A DNA stretch of 64,000 nt from Mechercharimyces sp. CAU 1602 (GCF_024753565.1 NZ_JANTPT010000001.1:1026513-1090512); one strand, 5' to 3'. Shown: positions 53,848 to 63,381, counted from the first letter of the stretch. The notes: a model not told the origin generated them from the letters alone. Made by a program: numbers and translations.

Positions 53848-55923
53848 TCATACATCAAACTCGCCTTCCCCTGTCCCGCGTGGGCCACGTGGGCCTCTCG
53901 GTCCTCTTCTTCCCCTTGGTCCGCGCGCGCCTGATGGTCCCGTTATTCCCATTGATCCAGTTGGTCCCGTTGAACCAGTCGGGCCCGTTGGTCCAACAGA
54001 AATCAATTCCCCCACTTTGAGAACGAAGGCATCAAATCCACCAGCCAATTGGGTTTGAACCGCATTAAAGGTGACCGGGTAATCTGATGAGCCTGTTGAA
54101 CCCGTCATAAGCGCATTATTATCACTATCAACAGTAACAGCACTGCCCGTATCTGTATCAACCCCTCCAAGATAGGAAGAGAAAATGAGCCCTTGACCCG
54201 AAAAACTAACTTGTGTAATAAACGCCTCATCTAACCCCGTCAAATTTGAAATACTATCTTGAAAAGCATCTGAAGTGACCGGATAGTCAGATGAAACGGT
54301 TTCCCCTACGACCCAAGCAGATCCAAATGAATCAACAGCTATTCCTTTTCCTACATCGCTATCTGTTCCACCTACAAAAGTGGAATAGACCAAAGCACTG
54401 CCAGTTGCATTTAGTTTGGTGACAAACACATCACTTGATCCAGCTAGAAGAGTTTGAAAAGCATTATTTGTGGTGGGAAAATCTTTTGAATTAGTCAAGC
54501 CTGTTACATAAGCATGATTGGCACCATCAAGATCTATCCCATTACCTCCGTCGTTTTCACTTCCTCCCAAAAAGGTGGAATATATAAGGGAGGTACCTAA
54601 TGCGTTTAGTTTCGAAACAAAAGCATCGCTGTTCCCTGCAAGTATAGTTTGAAAGGCATTTGTCGTTACTGGGAATTTGACTGAATTTGTCGCTCCAACG
54701 ATGTAAGCTTGTAAACTAGAATCTACTGCAATGCCCGTTCCTCCATCGAATTCTTCTCCTCCTAAATAAGTAGAGTATATAAGAGAAGTACCCGCTACAT
54801 TCAACTTACTGACAAACGCGGCTTCCTTTCCAAGAAGGACTGTTTGAAAAGCACCTGTGACTAGAGGGAAATTTGTAGAGCTGGTATCTCCAGTTACATA
54901 AGCATTATTATTCTCATCTAAGTCAATCCCCGCTCCGTTATCGACCCCACCTCCACCCAAATACGTAGAGTAGACAAGAGAGCTTCCGACAACATTCAAC
55001 TTTGTAATAAATGCACTCAAAGTCCCTCGTAGCATGGTTTGAAAAGCGCTTGATGTAACGGGAAAATTTGTTGAACTTGTTCTTCCAATGATATAAGCAT
55101 TACCCATGGTATCAACACGAATTCCCTGTCCACTATCCGTCCCTCTTCCTCCTAAATAAGTGGAGTAAATAAGTGAACTTCCAGTCGCATTTATTTTACT
55201 AACAAATGCTTCAATGCTCTCAGCCGATGTTACCATACTTTGAAAAGCACCCGATGTAACAGGGAAATTAGTTGAGTTTGTATTCCCTGTCACGAAAGCA
55301 TTTCCATCCTGATCAGCTACAATTCCGAGCCCATTATCAAATTCTGTTCCGCCGAGATAAGTAGAGTAAAATACTATGGGATCAATGGTAAGTACTTTAG
55401 TGGAATCGTATTCTTCTTCGAGTTTAAAACCAATCACCTGATCATCTGAGTGTAAATCAAATCTAGTAGAAAGAAACCGCTTTTTCTCACCTTCGCCTTG
55501 ATGGCTAACGGGTTTCTTTTCATGTATGATTCCATTTACAGTTATCACCCTTAAGTTCCCTGCCTCATCAAGAAATAGCTCTTTTCCACCGTCATACTCA
55601 AGTCGTATACAATCTATTTGTGCCCCTGGTTGTAAAATGAAGTCATATTTCAGTGCATCATTTTCCTTGTAAAATACTACATCTATACCTGGCCATACTT
55701 TTGAATAGGTAATCGTATCTTTCGATCCGTTTCCAGATGATTTTTGTGGATACATGTGGTCACAACCCTGTAAGAAGCGAAGAGTACAGATCGTTTTTGC
55801 TTGATTACTTATTTGAACTCCACGAGAAAGAAAATCCACCCATATACCACACTCCAAAAACCATCTAGCTTGATCACTTTCTAAGCGATTACCTTTCCCT
55901 TTACTTTCACCATACATACCCAT
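53848..55923 (-). CDS. SBBP-repeat (seven-bladed) protein with collagen-like C-terminus, copy A
   Basis: 691 residues. N-terminal domain of about 195 residues (WPGIDVVFYKENDALKYDFILQPGA, the region usual before SBBP repeats), then seven repeats of about 66 residues, each opening with a YSTYLGG-like strand and containing GIAVD, AYVTG and NFPVT. The tail from residue about 640 is Gly-X-Y: six or seven Thr/Ser-type triplets, then Arg-rich ones (GPRGRRGPRGPRG), about 14 triplets, ending GEGEFDV. No signal peptide. Probably a spore-surface fibre or coat protein; that is inference. Confidence 0.85.
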   Translation of the reverse strand: MGMYGESKGKGNRLESDQARWFLECGIWVDFLSRGVQISNQAKTICTLRFLQGCDHMYPQKSSGNGSKDTITYSKVWPGIDVVFYKENDALKYDFILQPGAQIDCIRLEYDGGKELFLDEAGNLRVITVNGIIHEKKPVSHQGEGEKKRFLSTRFDLHSDDQVIGFKLEEEYDSTKVLTIDPIVFYSTYLGGTEFDNGLGIVADQDGNAFVTGNTNSTNFPVTSGAFQSMVTSAESIEAFVSKINATGSSLIYSTYLGGRGTDSGQGIRVDTMGNAYIIGRTSSTNFPVTSSAFQTMLRGTLSAFITKLNVVGSSLVYSTYLGGGGVDNGAGIDLDENNNAYVTGDTSSTNFPLVTGAFQTVLLGKEAAFVSKLNVAGTSLIYSTYLGGEEFDGGTGIAVDSSLQAYIVGATNSVKFPVTTNAFQTILAGNSDAFVSKLNALGTSLIYSTFLGGSENDGGNGIDLDGANHAYVTGLTNSKDFPTTNNAFQTLLAGSSDVFVTKLNATGSALVYSTFVGGTDSDVGKGIAVDSFGSAWVVGETVSSDYPVTSDAFQDSISNLTGLDEAFITQVSFSGQGLIFSSYLGGVDTDTGSAVTVDSDNNALMTGSTGSSDYPVTFNAVQTQLAGGFDAFVLKVGELISVGPTGPTGSTGPTGSMGITGPSGARGPRGRRGPRGPRGPRGTGEGEFDV

Positions 55924-55971
55924 TCCTCCATCTCCTTAAATCACTATCTCGATCTAGACTATGATCATCCA

Positions 55972-56005
55972 GCGGATGATGTTCATCTTCATGAGCATCA
56001 TCCGC
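55972..56005. repeat. 10-base inverted repeat in a divergent promoter region
   Basis: GCGGATGATG (55972-55981) and CATCATCCGC (55996-56005) with a 14-base loop lie between the divergent propeller protein and SGNH genes. Could be an operator. Confidence 0.5.
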
Positions 56006-56112
56006 ATACTCTACCTTCTAACAGATTAAATAAAAATAGAGAAATAACATTGAATATTTAATCACTAAATGTTAAGATGATTGAGAATTCAAATTTTAAA
56101 GGGGGATTATGT

Positions 56113-56919
56113 ATGATAAAGTGGCTCCGAGTTGGAATCATCTTCACCCTATTGTTTGCGCTTACAGTTGTGGGGAGTCTAGATGCGGTACATGCAGAGG
56201 GAGCAGAAACAAACAAAAAAATCGTACAATACACGGTTATAGGGGACTCCATCGGCTTGGGTTTTGGTGCATTTAAAGGTTATGGGCCACGCTATCGAGA
56301 TCACATGATGAAAGACACAAATAAACTCGTTTATGTCGTTAATCGAAGTGTGGGTGGTTGGCAAAGTGATGAATTAATTGATGGACTTAAAAATAATAAA
56401 TTTATACGTAGTGCTGTACGAAATGGCGATGTTGTCACCTGGAACATTGGTGGAAACGATTTGCGAAAAGCACGTAACAAATACATGAAAGGTACATGCG
56501 GTGGCATTGACAACGAAGATTGTTTACGGGCCGCACTCATCGATTTAAAATCAGATTGGGTTGAGGCGACCGAACTAATTATCGAGCTAAGAGATGGCAA
56601 AACATCTAACTTAAAGACGATGAATATGTACAATCCTTATGTTGCAGAAGATAAGAAGGCAAAAAGTTATGATGGCACAATGTCAAGATTTGAAGTTTTC
56701 AAACCTTACTTAGATGAAATGAATCGATTTATCGAGGAGAAGCAAAGTATGGGGTATCAAATGGCAGATGTGTACACAGCATTTAATGGTGCATCTCAGG
56801 AAGAAGACCCAATAAAATCAGGGTTAATCTTTATTGATGGACTACATCCAAATGACAAAGGTCACAAAGAAATTGCAAAATCTTTCCGCTCCTTAGGATA
56901 TGATAAATTTTCTCGTTAA
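56113..56919 (+). CDS. Secreted SGNH/GDSL-family hydrolase
   Basis: 268 residues. Signal peptide to about residue 28 (AVHA-E). GDSIGLGFG with nucleophile S46, the IGGND block, and the D242/H245 pair in DGLHPND complete the triad. Such enzymes cut ester bonds of lipids or acetylated sugars. ATG at 56113 follows AAGGGGGA by eight bases. Its 5' end is duplicated at 53590-53785. Confidence 0.85.
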   Translation: MIKWLRVGIIFTLLFALTVVGSLDAVHAEGAETNKKIVQYTVIGDSIGLGFGAFKGYGPRYRDHMMKDTNKLVYVVNRSVGGWQSDELIDGLKNNKFIRSAVRNGDVVTWNIGGNDLRKARNKYMKGTCGGIDNEDCLRAALIDLKSDWVEATELIIELRDGKTSNLKTMNMYNPYVAEDKKAKSYDGTMSRFEVFKPYLDEMNRFIEEKQSMGYQMADVYTAFNGASQEEDPIKSGLIFIDGLHPNDKGHKEIAKSFRSLGYDKFSR

Positions 56920-56948
56920 ATGTAAGGGCTTTCATAAGATAGTAAGTA

Positions 56949-56997
56949 ACGAAAGAAAGATGAGCTCCTCACCATGAGGAACTCATCTTTCTTTCGT
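56949..56997. terminator. Bidirectional terminator
   Basis: Bases 56949-56971 pair with 56975-56997 with one mismatch; A/T-rich outer ends. Confidence 0.85.
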
Positions 56998-57016
56998 ATT
57001 TGCATAGCATTAAATC

Positions 57017-57541
57017 TTACATTTTTGTTTCCAAAAAATCATCTAAGCGACTAAATTGTGATGCACACCCTTCTTCAATGCCCATATCAATCATTTGTTG
57101 CAAAATATCACTCGAAGCAAATTCAGAGCGCATCGTCATTTTTGTTCCATCACCATCGTCTTCAAAGTGTATTGCAACAAATATTTCTGGCATCCCATCA
57201 AGAGGGTTTCCTTCCTTATCTACAAATGAATCCGTATAGATGATTTTCTCATCTGGAACAATCTCTTGATACACCGCTTTACCGCGGGACTCTTGCCCAT
57301 AATATTCTCCTTGGCTTTGATCAACACATCGCATACAATAATGCCACACTCCGTTAGGCTTAAACTCAAATGTGAGGTTTTCAGTCTTCCACCCTTTCGG
57401 ACCCCACCAGCTAGCTAAGTTTTCAGAGTTAGAATAAGCGTCAAAAACCACTTTTTTAGGAGCATTCAGCTCATACTCAATAGTTAATACCTGTCCATCT
57501 GTACTTGATACCATCTCTTTTTTTACTCCCTCAGCCGACAT
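57017..57541 (-). CDS. SRPBCC (AHSA1-like) domain protein
   Basis: 174 residues with the fold of START/AHSA1: APKKVVFDAYSNSENLASWWGPKGW, then GVWHYCM, and a C-terminal helix. Ligand or chaperone roles occur in this family; none can be fixed here. ATG at 57541 is chosen for AGGAGG at eight bases; another ATG at 57562 is possible. A truncated frame just upstream (57591-57841) is on the same strand. Confidence 0.8.
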   Translation of the reverse strand: MSAEGVKKEMVSSTDGQVLTIEYELNAPKKVVFDAYSNSENLASWWGPKGWKTENLTFEFKPNGVWHYCMRCVDQSQGEYYGQESRGKAVYQEIVPDEKIIYTDSFVDKEGNPLDGMPEIFVAIHFEDDGDGTKMTMRSEFASSDILQQMIDMGIEEGCASQFSRLDDFLETKM

Positions 57542-57590
57542 CCCCAATTCCTCCTCTATCATTATGGAGAGCTTTCCTCCTTTGTAATAC

Positions 57591-57841
57591 TATTCTTCAA
57601 TCTTTGCGAAAACTCCTTGCGTGTAGTACTCACCCTCCCCGATATTCATATCCATGTATACAACCAACCCTTCACGAATCACAGTGGGATCAATTTGGGT
57701 CATTTCATGTATTCGCTTAATCCAACCTTCGCGATCTCTTTTCTCCTCTTCTATTAAACCAGTGGATGTGCTTAGAAACGCATAACCGTTATTAAACTCC
57801 CAGTGAACGGTTTTTTCCTCTCGAGGACTGCAAGTAGTAAC
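57591..57841 (-). pseudogene. 5'-truncated gene fragment
   Basis: The frame is open from a stop at 57842-57844 to the TAG at 57591 and reads HWEFNNGYAFLSTSTGLI...RDREGWIKRIHEM...IREGLVVYMDMNIGEGE, which looks protein-like but has no start codon before an internal Met. It lies between the propeller gene and the SRPBCC gene. The parent family is not recognised. Confidence 0.4.
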
Positions 57842-57868
57842 TCATCTTCTGGAATAGGAATTATAGAT

Positions 57869-59914
57869 CTAACCTTCCATACCCCCACCAATACCTCGTG
57901 CTCCTCTAGCCCCTCTCGGTCCTCTCCTCCCTCTCGGCCCCCTCGGTCCTTGTGACCCGGTAGTTCCTGTTGGACCAGTAGCTCCCGTTGGACCAGTGGC
58001 CCCAAACTGCTCTCCTACTCTTATCAGGAAGGCATCTTGAGCACCACCCCCAAATTCAGTTTGGAAAGCACCGTCGGTCACAGGAAAATCATTTGATTCT
58101 GTTTCACCTATACCATATGCAATATCGTCTCGATCCACCGTCACGCCATTACCAGTATCATCACTATTGCCTCCTAAATACGAAGAAAAGGAGAGCCCTT
58201 GACCTGTATAACTTAACAAGGTAATAAACGCATCACTATCACCTGACAAACTATCTTGAAATGTTTCTGAAGTTACTGGGAAATTTGTCGATTGAGTACT
58301 TCCTATCACCCAAGCCATCCCAAACGAGTTTACAGCAATTCCATTGCCCTCATCTCTTTCCGTCCCACCTAAAAGAGTAGAATAAACTATATTGCTCCCC
58401 GCCGGATTAAATTTCGTAACAAAAGCATCTTGAGCCCCCGACGCTATAGTCTGAAAAGCGTTGTTCGTCGTTGGGAAATTAGTAGAACGGGTGCATCCCG
58501 TTACATATGCATAGCCATCGTTCAAGTCGATGGCATTTCCATCATCGTTACTTGATCCACCGAGATAAGTAGAATAAATCAAACTGGTGCCAGTAGCATT
58601 CATCTTAGTAACGAAGACGTCTCTTCCTCCGCCTAGTACAGTTTGAAATGCTCCTACTGTTGTCGGGAAATTAGTAGATGATGTACTACCCACAATATAA
58701 GCTTGATTACTGGTATCCGCTACAATACCCAGTGCTCGCTCCACTCCATTTCCACCTAAATAGGTAGAGTAAAATAAAGTGGATCCCGTCGCATTAAGTT
58801 TGGTTATAAAGGCGTCTGACGAACCTTCTAACTGCGTTTGAAATGCACCTGAGGTTATAGGGAAATTTGAGGAACTAGTACTACCTGTAACATAAGCGCG
58901 ATTATTTTCGTCGATAGCAATAGATTCCCCAGTATCGAAGCTGGCGCCGCCTAGATAAGTAGAATACAAAAGTGTGGATCCTGTTTCATTCAGCTTTGTA
59001 ATAAATGCCGATGCGCTCCCGCGTAAAAAAGTCTGGAAAGCACCTGAAGTTATCGGGAAATCCGTCGACTCTGTCCTCCCTGTTACATAGGCGTTTCTTG
59101 ATGAGTCCACCGTGATACCACCGTTAGAATCAGAATCAGATCCTCCTAAGTAAGTGGAATAGAGAAGGTTTCCCTGCTTATTAAATTTACTAACAAATAC
59201 ATCTATAAGGCCACCCGCAAGTTGAGTTTGAAATGCTCCTGATGTTACGGGAAAATTAGTTGAAGATGTCGTTCCAGTCACATAGGCACTCTTCTCCTCA
59301 TCGACTGCAATACCAAGCCCCCGATCATTGCCGGATCCTCCTAAATAAGTAGAATAAAAAACAAGTGGATCTATCATGAGTACCTTCGTGGGATCATACT
59401 CTTGCTCTACGGCAAATCCAACACATCCATCTGAATAAAGCTGAAAACGTGTCTCTATCTCTCTTTTCCCTTTATCTGTAAACTGGATACTTAACGGTTT
59501 GCCTTCACGAAGAATACTTTTTTTCGAATATACCAATAAATCTCCTTGTTCACTTAATACAACATCGTCTCCACCCTCGTAACGCCAACAGATATTCTCA
59601 ATATTGGCACCTGGGTACACCATCATATCATACTTCAATTGTTCCCCTTGTCCATAAAATACGACATCGATTCCCTGCCAAATATCCTTGTAGACTACAG
59701 ACTGAAACCCTCGCTCATTCTGACTTACTCCTTTAGGTACAACTTCCTCGTGTGCACCTACAAACCGTAGCATAAGTTCAGAAACTCCATTTATAAAAAA
59801 CTGTACGCCCCCTTTGTCAAATATATAGCAATGGCCCTCACCAATTGTAGCATAAGTATCTCCCATCGGCTGGAACAAGAGGGTTTTCGATCTATTCATA
59901 TGGATGCTTTTCAA
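57869..59914 (-). CDS. SBBP-repeat (seven-bladed) protein with collagen-like C-terminus, copy B
   Basis: 681 residues from a TTG that follows GGGGGG. N-terminal domain with DIWQGIDVVFYGQGEQLKYDMM, then seven SBBP repeats of about 66 residues, each starting YSTYLGG or a variant, and a final Gly-X-Y tail of about 13 triplets (GATGPTG..., then GPRGPRGRRGPRG) ending GGGMEG. Copies A and B share layout over their whole length but differ in sequence. No export signal, so placement from inside the mother cell is likely if it is a spore protein. Confidence 0.85.
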   Translation of the reverse strand: MKSIHMNRSKTLLFQPMGDTYATIGEGHCYIFDKGGVQFFINGVSELMLRFVGAHEEVVPKGVSQNERGFQSVVYKDIWQGIDVVFYGQGEQLKYDMMVYPGANIENICWRYEGGDDVVLSEQGDLLVYSKKSILREGKPLSIQFTDKGKREIETRFQLYSDGCVGFAVEQEYDPTKVLMIDPLVFYSTYLGGSGNDRGLGIAVDEEKSAYVTGTTSSTNFPVTSGAFQTQLAGGLIDVFVSKFNKQGNLLYSTYLGGSDSDSNGGITVDSSRNAYVTGRTESTDFPITSGAFQTFLRGSASAFITKLNETGSTLLYSTYLGGASFDTGESIAIDENNRAYVTGSTSSSNFPITSGAFQTQLEGSSDAFITKLNATGSTLFYSTYLGGNGVERALGIVADTSNQAYIVGSTSSTNFPTTVGAFQTVLGGGRDVFVTKMNATGTSLIYSTYLGGSSNDDGNAIDLNDGYAYVTGCTRSTNFPTTNNAFQTIASGAQDAFVTKFNPAGSNIVYSTLLGGTERDEGNGIAVNSFGMAWVIGSTQSTNFPVTSETFQDSLSGDSDAFITLLSYTGQGLSFSSYLGGNSDDTGNGVTVDRDDIAYGIGETESNDFPVTDGAFQTEFGGGAQDAFLIRVGEQFGATGPTGATGPTGTTGSQGPRGPRGRRGPRGARGARGIGGGMEG

Positions 59915-60142
59915 TTTTCATCCCCCCAATAGATGATTTCCTCACCCACTGAATAATAATTCCATCTATTCATTTTATTTCCTTATATTGTTTATATAAC
60001 AACATTATGCGATTCAAAAAAACCACAATCGATCGGTGCCATCATCACTCACCTTAACGAATAATGGTTCTTATATCCAAATCTTTATTTAGCTGATATA
60101 TCTCTTCTGGTTTTATGGCTCTCTAAACTAAAAAACACGAAC

Positions 60143-60691
60143 TTATTTCCTGCACTCCTGTAAAGGTACCTCCCACCAGGCGAAACTTTCACGGGCTTTT
60201 GTAGGACTAGGGCTAATAAATACAGAGATTAGTGTACTCCTAGGAGCTATAATTACACTTCCAAGAGATGTGATAGGAGTGATAACCGTAGAGTTTGCTG
60301 GTAAACGTCGGATGGAAATAAACTTACCACCCTTGAAAGGACTAGTAGTAGCGGAATTAAACTTCACTTTTGCCCGTGGGATGGGTGAAGGAGAACGTAG
60401 TGGAGAGGTATTGGTTGAGGAGATTTGGGAAGATGTAATTTGCCTACCTGTGGGCAGAGCGTTAAATAATATTTTAGCTGTCATTGGCTGAGATGATAAA
60501 TTATATTTTTCTGCTGTATCTAAAACCACATTAACCCCTGAATGAAGCGGATTAAACAAACCTGCCCAAGCGAATCTTGCTCCTTCGGGAGAAAGTAAAC
60601 CCGATTGCCCACTAAAATGCTTCCCTTCAACCCTGCGAATTAACTCCGGAGTAGGAGGAATCGTAGTCACAGTTTGTAATTGGTCTGACAT
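60143..60691 (-). CDS. DUF6143-like protein
   Basis: 182 residues. The layout, KHFSGQSG, FAWAGLFNPLHSGVNVVLD, a central Ser/Thr/Pro linker and a C-terminal FAWWEVPLQ, fits a small beta family I know as DUF6143, found in spore formers; this is recall, not a search. Strong AAGGAAGGAGG site. Its C-terminal half has a second, truncated copy after the laccase gene. Unknown function; its neighbours suggest a spore-surface role. Confidence 0.6.
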   Translation of the reverse strand: MSDQLQTVTTIPPTPELIRRVEGKHFSGQSGLLSPEGARFAWAGLFNPLHSGVNVVLDTAEKYNLSSQPMTAKILFNALPTGRQITSSQISSTNTSPLRSPSPIPRAKVKFNSATTSPFKGGKFISIRRLPANSTVITPITSLGSVIIAPRSTLISVFISPSPTKARESFAWWEVPLQECRK

Positions 60692-60744
60692 TGCCTTTAC
60701 CTCCTTCCTTTAAATTTTGAATAGAATCGGTCAAAACGTGTCTT

Positions 60745-61002
60745 TTATAGAGCAACCTCCCACCAAGAAAAACCTTCTATAGCTTCTGTACGGCTATCAC
60801 TAGAGAAAATGGAGACTAGTGTACTCCCAGGAGCTAAGATAATGCTTCCTAGAGACGCAGCTGGAGTAATTAAGGTGACATTACCTGGTAGACGACGGGT
60901 GGAAAGGAATGCGCCCCCAACGATAGGACTAGTAGTAGCAGGATTAAACTTCACTTTTGCTCGCGGTGTCGGTAGAGGAGGACGTAATGGGGTTGTATTG
61001 GA
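60745..61002 (-). pseudogene. Truncated copy of the DUF6143-like gene (C-terminal half)
   Basis: The frame starting just after a stop near 61002 reads NTTPLRPPLPTPRAKVKFNPATTSPIVGG...GFSWWEVAL, which matches residues about 95-179 of the gene at 60143-60691. The N-terminal half is missing and it abuts the laccase stop (61015). It could be translated only from an internal start. Confidence 0.75.
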
Positions 61003-61014
61003 TCATTTACACAA

Positions 61015-62568
61015 TCATTCTTCAAAATCATCAATCACGTCAAAAGGACGCATCATTTCCCAATCTTCATGTTCAATAATATGACAATGAAGAACGTATC
61101 TCCCACTAAAAGGACCATAGCGAGCAATAATTGTTGTTACTTGACCTGGATCAGCCCGCACGGTATCTTTAAACCCTCTTTCATTGGGAGCAGGAAGGAT
61201 TTTCTCGGATGTAAATATCAACTCTCCTGTTTGTGTAAATCGATTAACATCAAAGTTTTGCCTATGCAGGATTTGAAACTCCACCAGATGAACATGAATG
61301 GGGTGGGAATCAGGAGTTGTGTTTATAAAGCGCCACACTTCAACTGTATTAAGTGTAGGCGTAATGGTCACAAAATCTGCAAAAGGTGTATTGTTTAATA
61401 GTAGCTTAAGTCTTCCAAATTGATCGGTCGACTCATCTAGTGTAATGTCACGTGTGTTTATAGACTCTGTTTTTTTCAGCGGCGTAATGCGACTAAGGAC
61501 ACTGGGTATACGACTTCCATCTCTACTGGAGAGAGGGAGCGTTACACGAAATTGCATCACCATATTCGTGTTGCTGTTAACGGGTGTACCAGTTGGAAAA
61601 GGCGAAGGGGCATCATTAGTAATCGTAATGGCTTCCCCTTTGTTTCCGGAAAAGTCGATAATTACATCTGCTCGTTCAGCAGGCCCTAGGAGCAATTCTT
61701 CTACTCGAACAGGCTTTGCCAGTAGTCCGCCATCGGAACCTATTTGGATAAAGGGTTGCTGAGAACTTAGCCTCATACGGAAAAAACGGGCATTGGCCAG
61801 ATTTAATATTCGAAACCGGTATTTACGAGGCTCCACCTCAAGATATGGGTACAGCTTCCCATTCACAAGGAGGTTATCGCCAAAGAACTCTGGAACAATC
61901 GATGGAATAATCCCTGAAGGGTTAGGTACAGGTTGATCAGGATAAAACAAAGATCCATCTAAGTTAAATGACTTGTCCTGTATCACTAGGGGCATTTCGA
62001 AATCTCCTCGGGGAAGTACGAGTGCCTCCTCTTTTAAGCTACGAATAATATAAAAACCAAATAGACCAGCATAAACATTTAGTCTCGTAAGGGCAAATGC
62101 ATGATCGTGATACATAAGTGTGGTCGGTCGTTGCCCATTTAGGTACTCAAACACATCCGAGAAAAATGTAGGCCCAACATGGTTAAGGTTTTTCGAGTAC
62201 CAAGCAGTGGGAAAACCATCATATACGGCTTGCGTTCTTCCTCCGTGTAGATGCACCACCGAAAGCCCAGTTATTGGGAGGATTTCTTTTTGTGCTGGAG
62301 TAAGGACTGTCGTATCAACAGGGAGAAATTGTTGATCAGGAAGGTTATTGATCCATTTCACGCGGACACGTTCATTGACTCTTACATTAAACGTCGGTCC
62401 TGGATAGATTCCATTGTATCCCCAGATGGTAGAAGGAGGGAGAGATCGATCAAACTGATGCTTTCCTTCTCTCATCTCTACTCTATAGGACGTATATAAC
62501 CTTTTTTTCTTAAAAGGCTGGATGACGGGGGGAATTGGAAGTGGGTTAACGAATTTTTCGAACTCCAC
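61015..62568 (-). CDS. cotA: CotA-type multicopper oxidase (laccase)
   Basis: 517 residues. Copper ligands: VVHLHGG (H106, H108), MYHDHA (H154, H156), HPIHVHL, and LHCHIIEHEDWEMM with H494, C495, H496, H500 and the axial M505, spaced as in Bacillus CotA. All ligands are present. CotA oxidises aromatic substrates in the outer spore coat and makes the brown pigment. Its presence among the propeller/collagen genes supports a spore-surface cluster. Confidence 0.92.
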   Translation of the reverse strand: MEFEKFVNPLPIPPVIQPFKKKRLYTSYRVEMREGKHQFDRSLPPSTIWGYNGIYPGPTFNVRVNERVRVKWINNLPDQQFLPVDTTVLTPAQKEILPITGLSVVHLHGGRTQAVYDGFPTAWYSKNLNHVGPTFFSDVFEYLNGQRPTTLMYHDHAFALTRLNVYAGLFGFYIIRSLKEEALVLPRGDFEMPLVIQDKSFNLDGSLFYPDQPVPNPSGIIPSIVPEFFGDNLLVNGKLYPYLEVEPRKYRFRILNLANARFFRMRLSSQQPFIQIGSDGGLLAKPVRVEELLLGPAERADVIIDFSGNKGEAITITNDAPSPFPTGTPVNSNTNMVMQFRVTLPLSSRDGSRIPSVLSRITPLKKTESINTRDITLDESTDQFGRLKLLLNNTPFADFVTITPTLNTVEVWRFINTTPDSHPIHVHLVEFQILHRQNFDVNRFTQTGELIFTSEKILPAPNERGFKDTVRADPGQVTTIIARYGPFSGRYVLHCHIIEHEDWEMMRPFDVIDDFEE

Positions 62569-62731
62569 ATAACCATCTCCTCATAGAATCGCTTCTCTTT
62601 TCAATGATAATAGGGTATGCTGCCCTGTTTGTACTATATGAACATAATTTGATGGACCTGTTCTACCTGATAGGGATCACACGGTATCATTTCGGAAAAA
62701 CCCACGTTTAGACATATTTTAGACACAAGTT

Positions 62732-62762
62732 AACCGACCCCCTACACGTTAAGGAGTCGGTT
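62732..62762. other. Hairpin downstream of the 145-residue gene
   Basis: AACCGACCCC pairs with GGAGTCGGTT with one mismatch. T tract is weak. The rest of the gap 62569-62832 holds no gene that can be called. Confidence 0.45.
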
Positions 62763-62832
62763 TGTATATCTTACTTCGCAGGATTCTTTTTCTTTGTAGA
62801 TCTTTTGGACTTACGGGTTGCGTTGTCGTAGA

Positions 62833-63270
62833 TCAGATAGAAATATTTAAATCCGAATTACGGCTAGTAATTTCGTAGAATTGAGAATTACTTACATTAG
62901 AGGAGGCGGTTACTCGAAACAATGTTGCTTGATTAAAAAAAGCTGCTCGAACAAGTGGACTGTAAACGCGGAATAAGACCCGTGCTATATTTGAAAGAGT
63001 GGGTGCATAATTTACACGAACAATGGGCTGTCCGGTACGAGGTACATTCACTCCTCTTTGTGCTATAACAGATCCTTGCCAAGATTTAGACATTGTGTTA
63101 TATAGAGCCCAAAAATTTCTATTTTGTATTGCCCCCGTCGGCATCGTGGCTAATTTTTCAGAAATAAGGGATTGGAAAGACACTTGCATTAGGGGTTCAA
63201 AATCACCGTTTTCCGGAAAATAGCGTGATGTTGCATTAAAAGTAATCTCTGTTCCATACGTCGTTGGCAT
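62833..63270 (-). CDS. Hypothetical protein in the spore-surface cluster
   Basis: 145 residues, no cysteine, no membrane segment, mostly beta with many Asn/Arg/Ser (NFWALYNTMSKSWQGS, VRVNYAPTLSN). Family not recognised. ATG follows AAAGGTAGAG. An overlapping frame just after its stop reads YFYLIYDNATRKSKRSTKKKNPAK, so the C-terminus may have been lost by a frameshift. Confidence 0.55.
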   Translation of the reverse strand: MPTTYGTEITFNATSRYFPENGDFEPLMQVSFQSLISEKLATMPTGAIQNRNFWALYNTMSKSWQGSVIAQRGVNVPRTGQPIVRVNYAPTLSNIARVLFRVYSPLVRAAFFNQATLFRVTASSNVSNSQFYEITSRNSDLNISI

Positions 63271-63381
63271 TTACATCTCTACCTTTCTATTTTAAAAATA
63301 ACTATCCTATACTAATATATTCAATAGAGTTGCTGTTGATTGTATGAATGCACAAAATATAGTAAGAGTTAAACCCACCGA

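Noticed and set aside
53813-54058. Plus-strand frame rich in Gly-Pro triplets inside the end of propeller copy A
   Set aside because: It is the antisense of the Gly-X-Y coding repeat on the minus strand, which yields a Pro/Gly pattern on both strands.
60270-60491. Plus-strand frame opposite the DUF6143-like gene
   Set aside because: It is a shadow frame of the minus-strand gene, with no ribosome binding site of its own.
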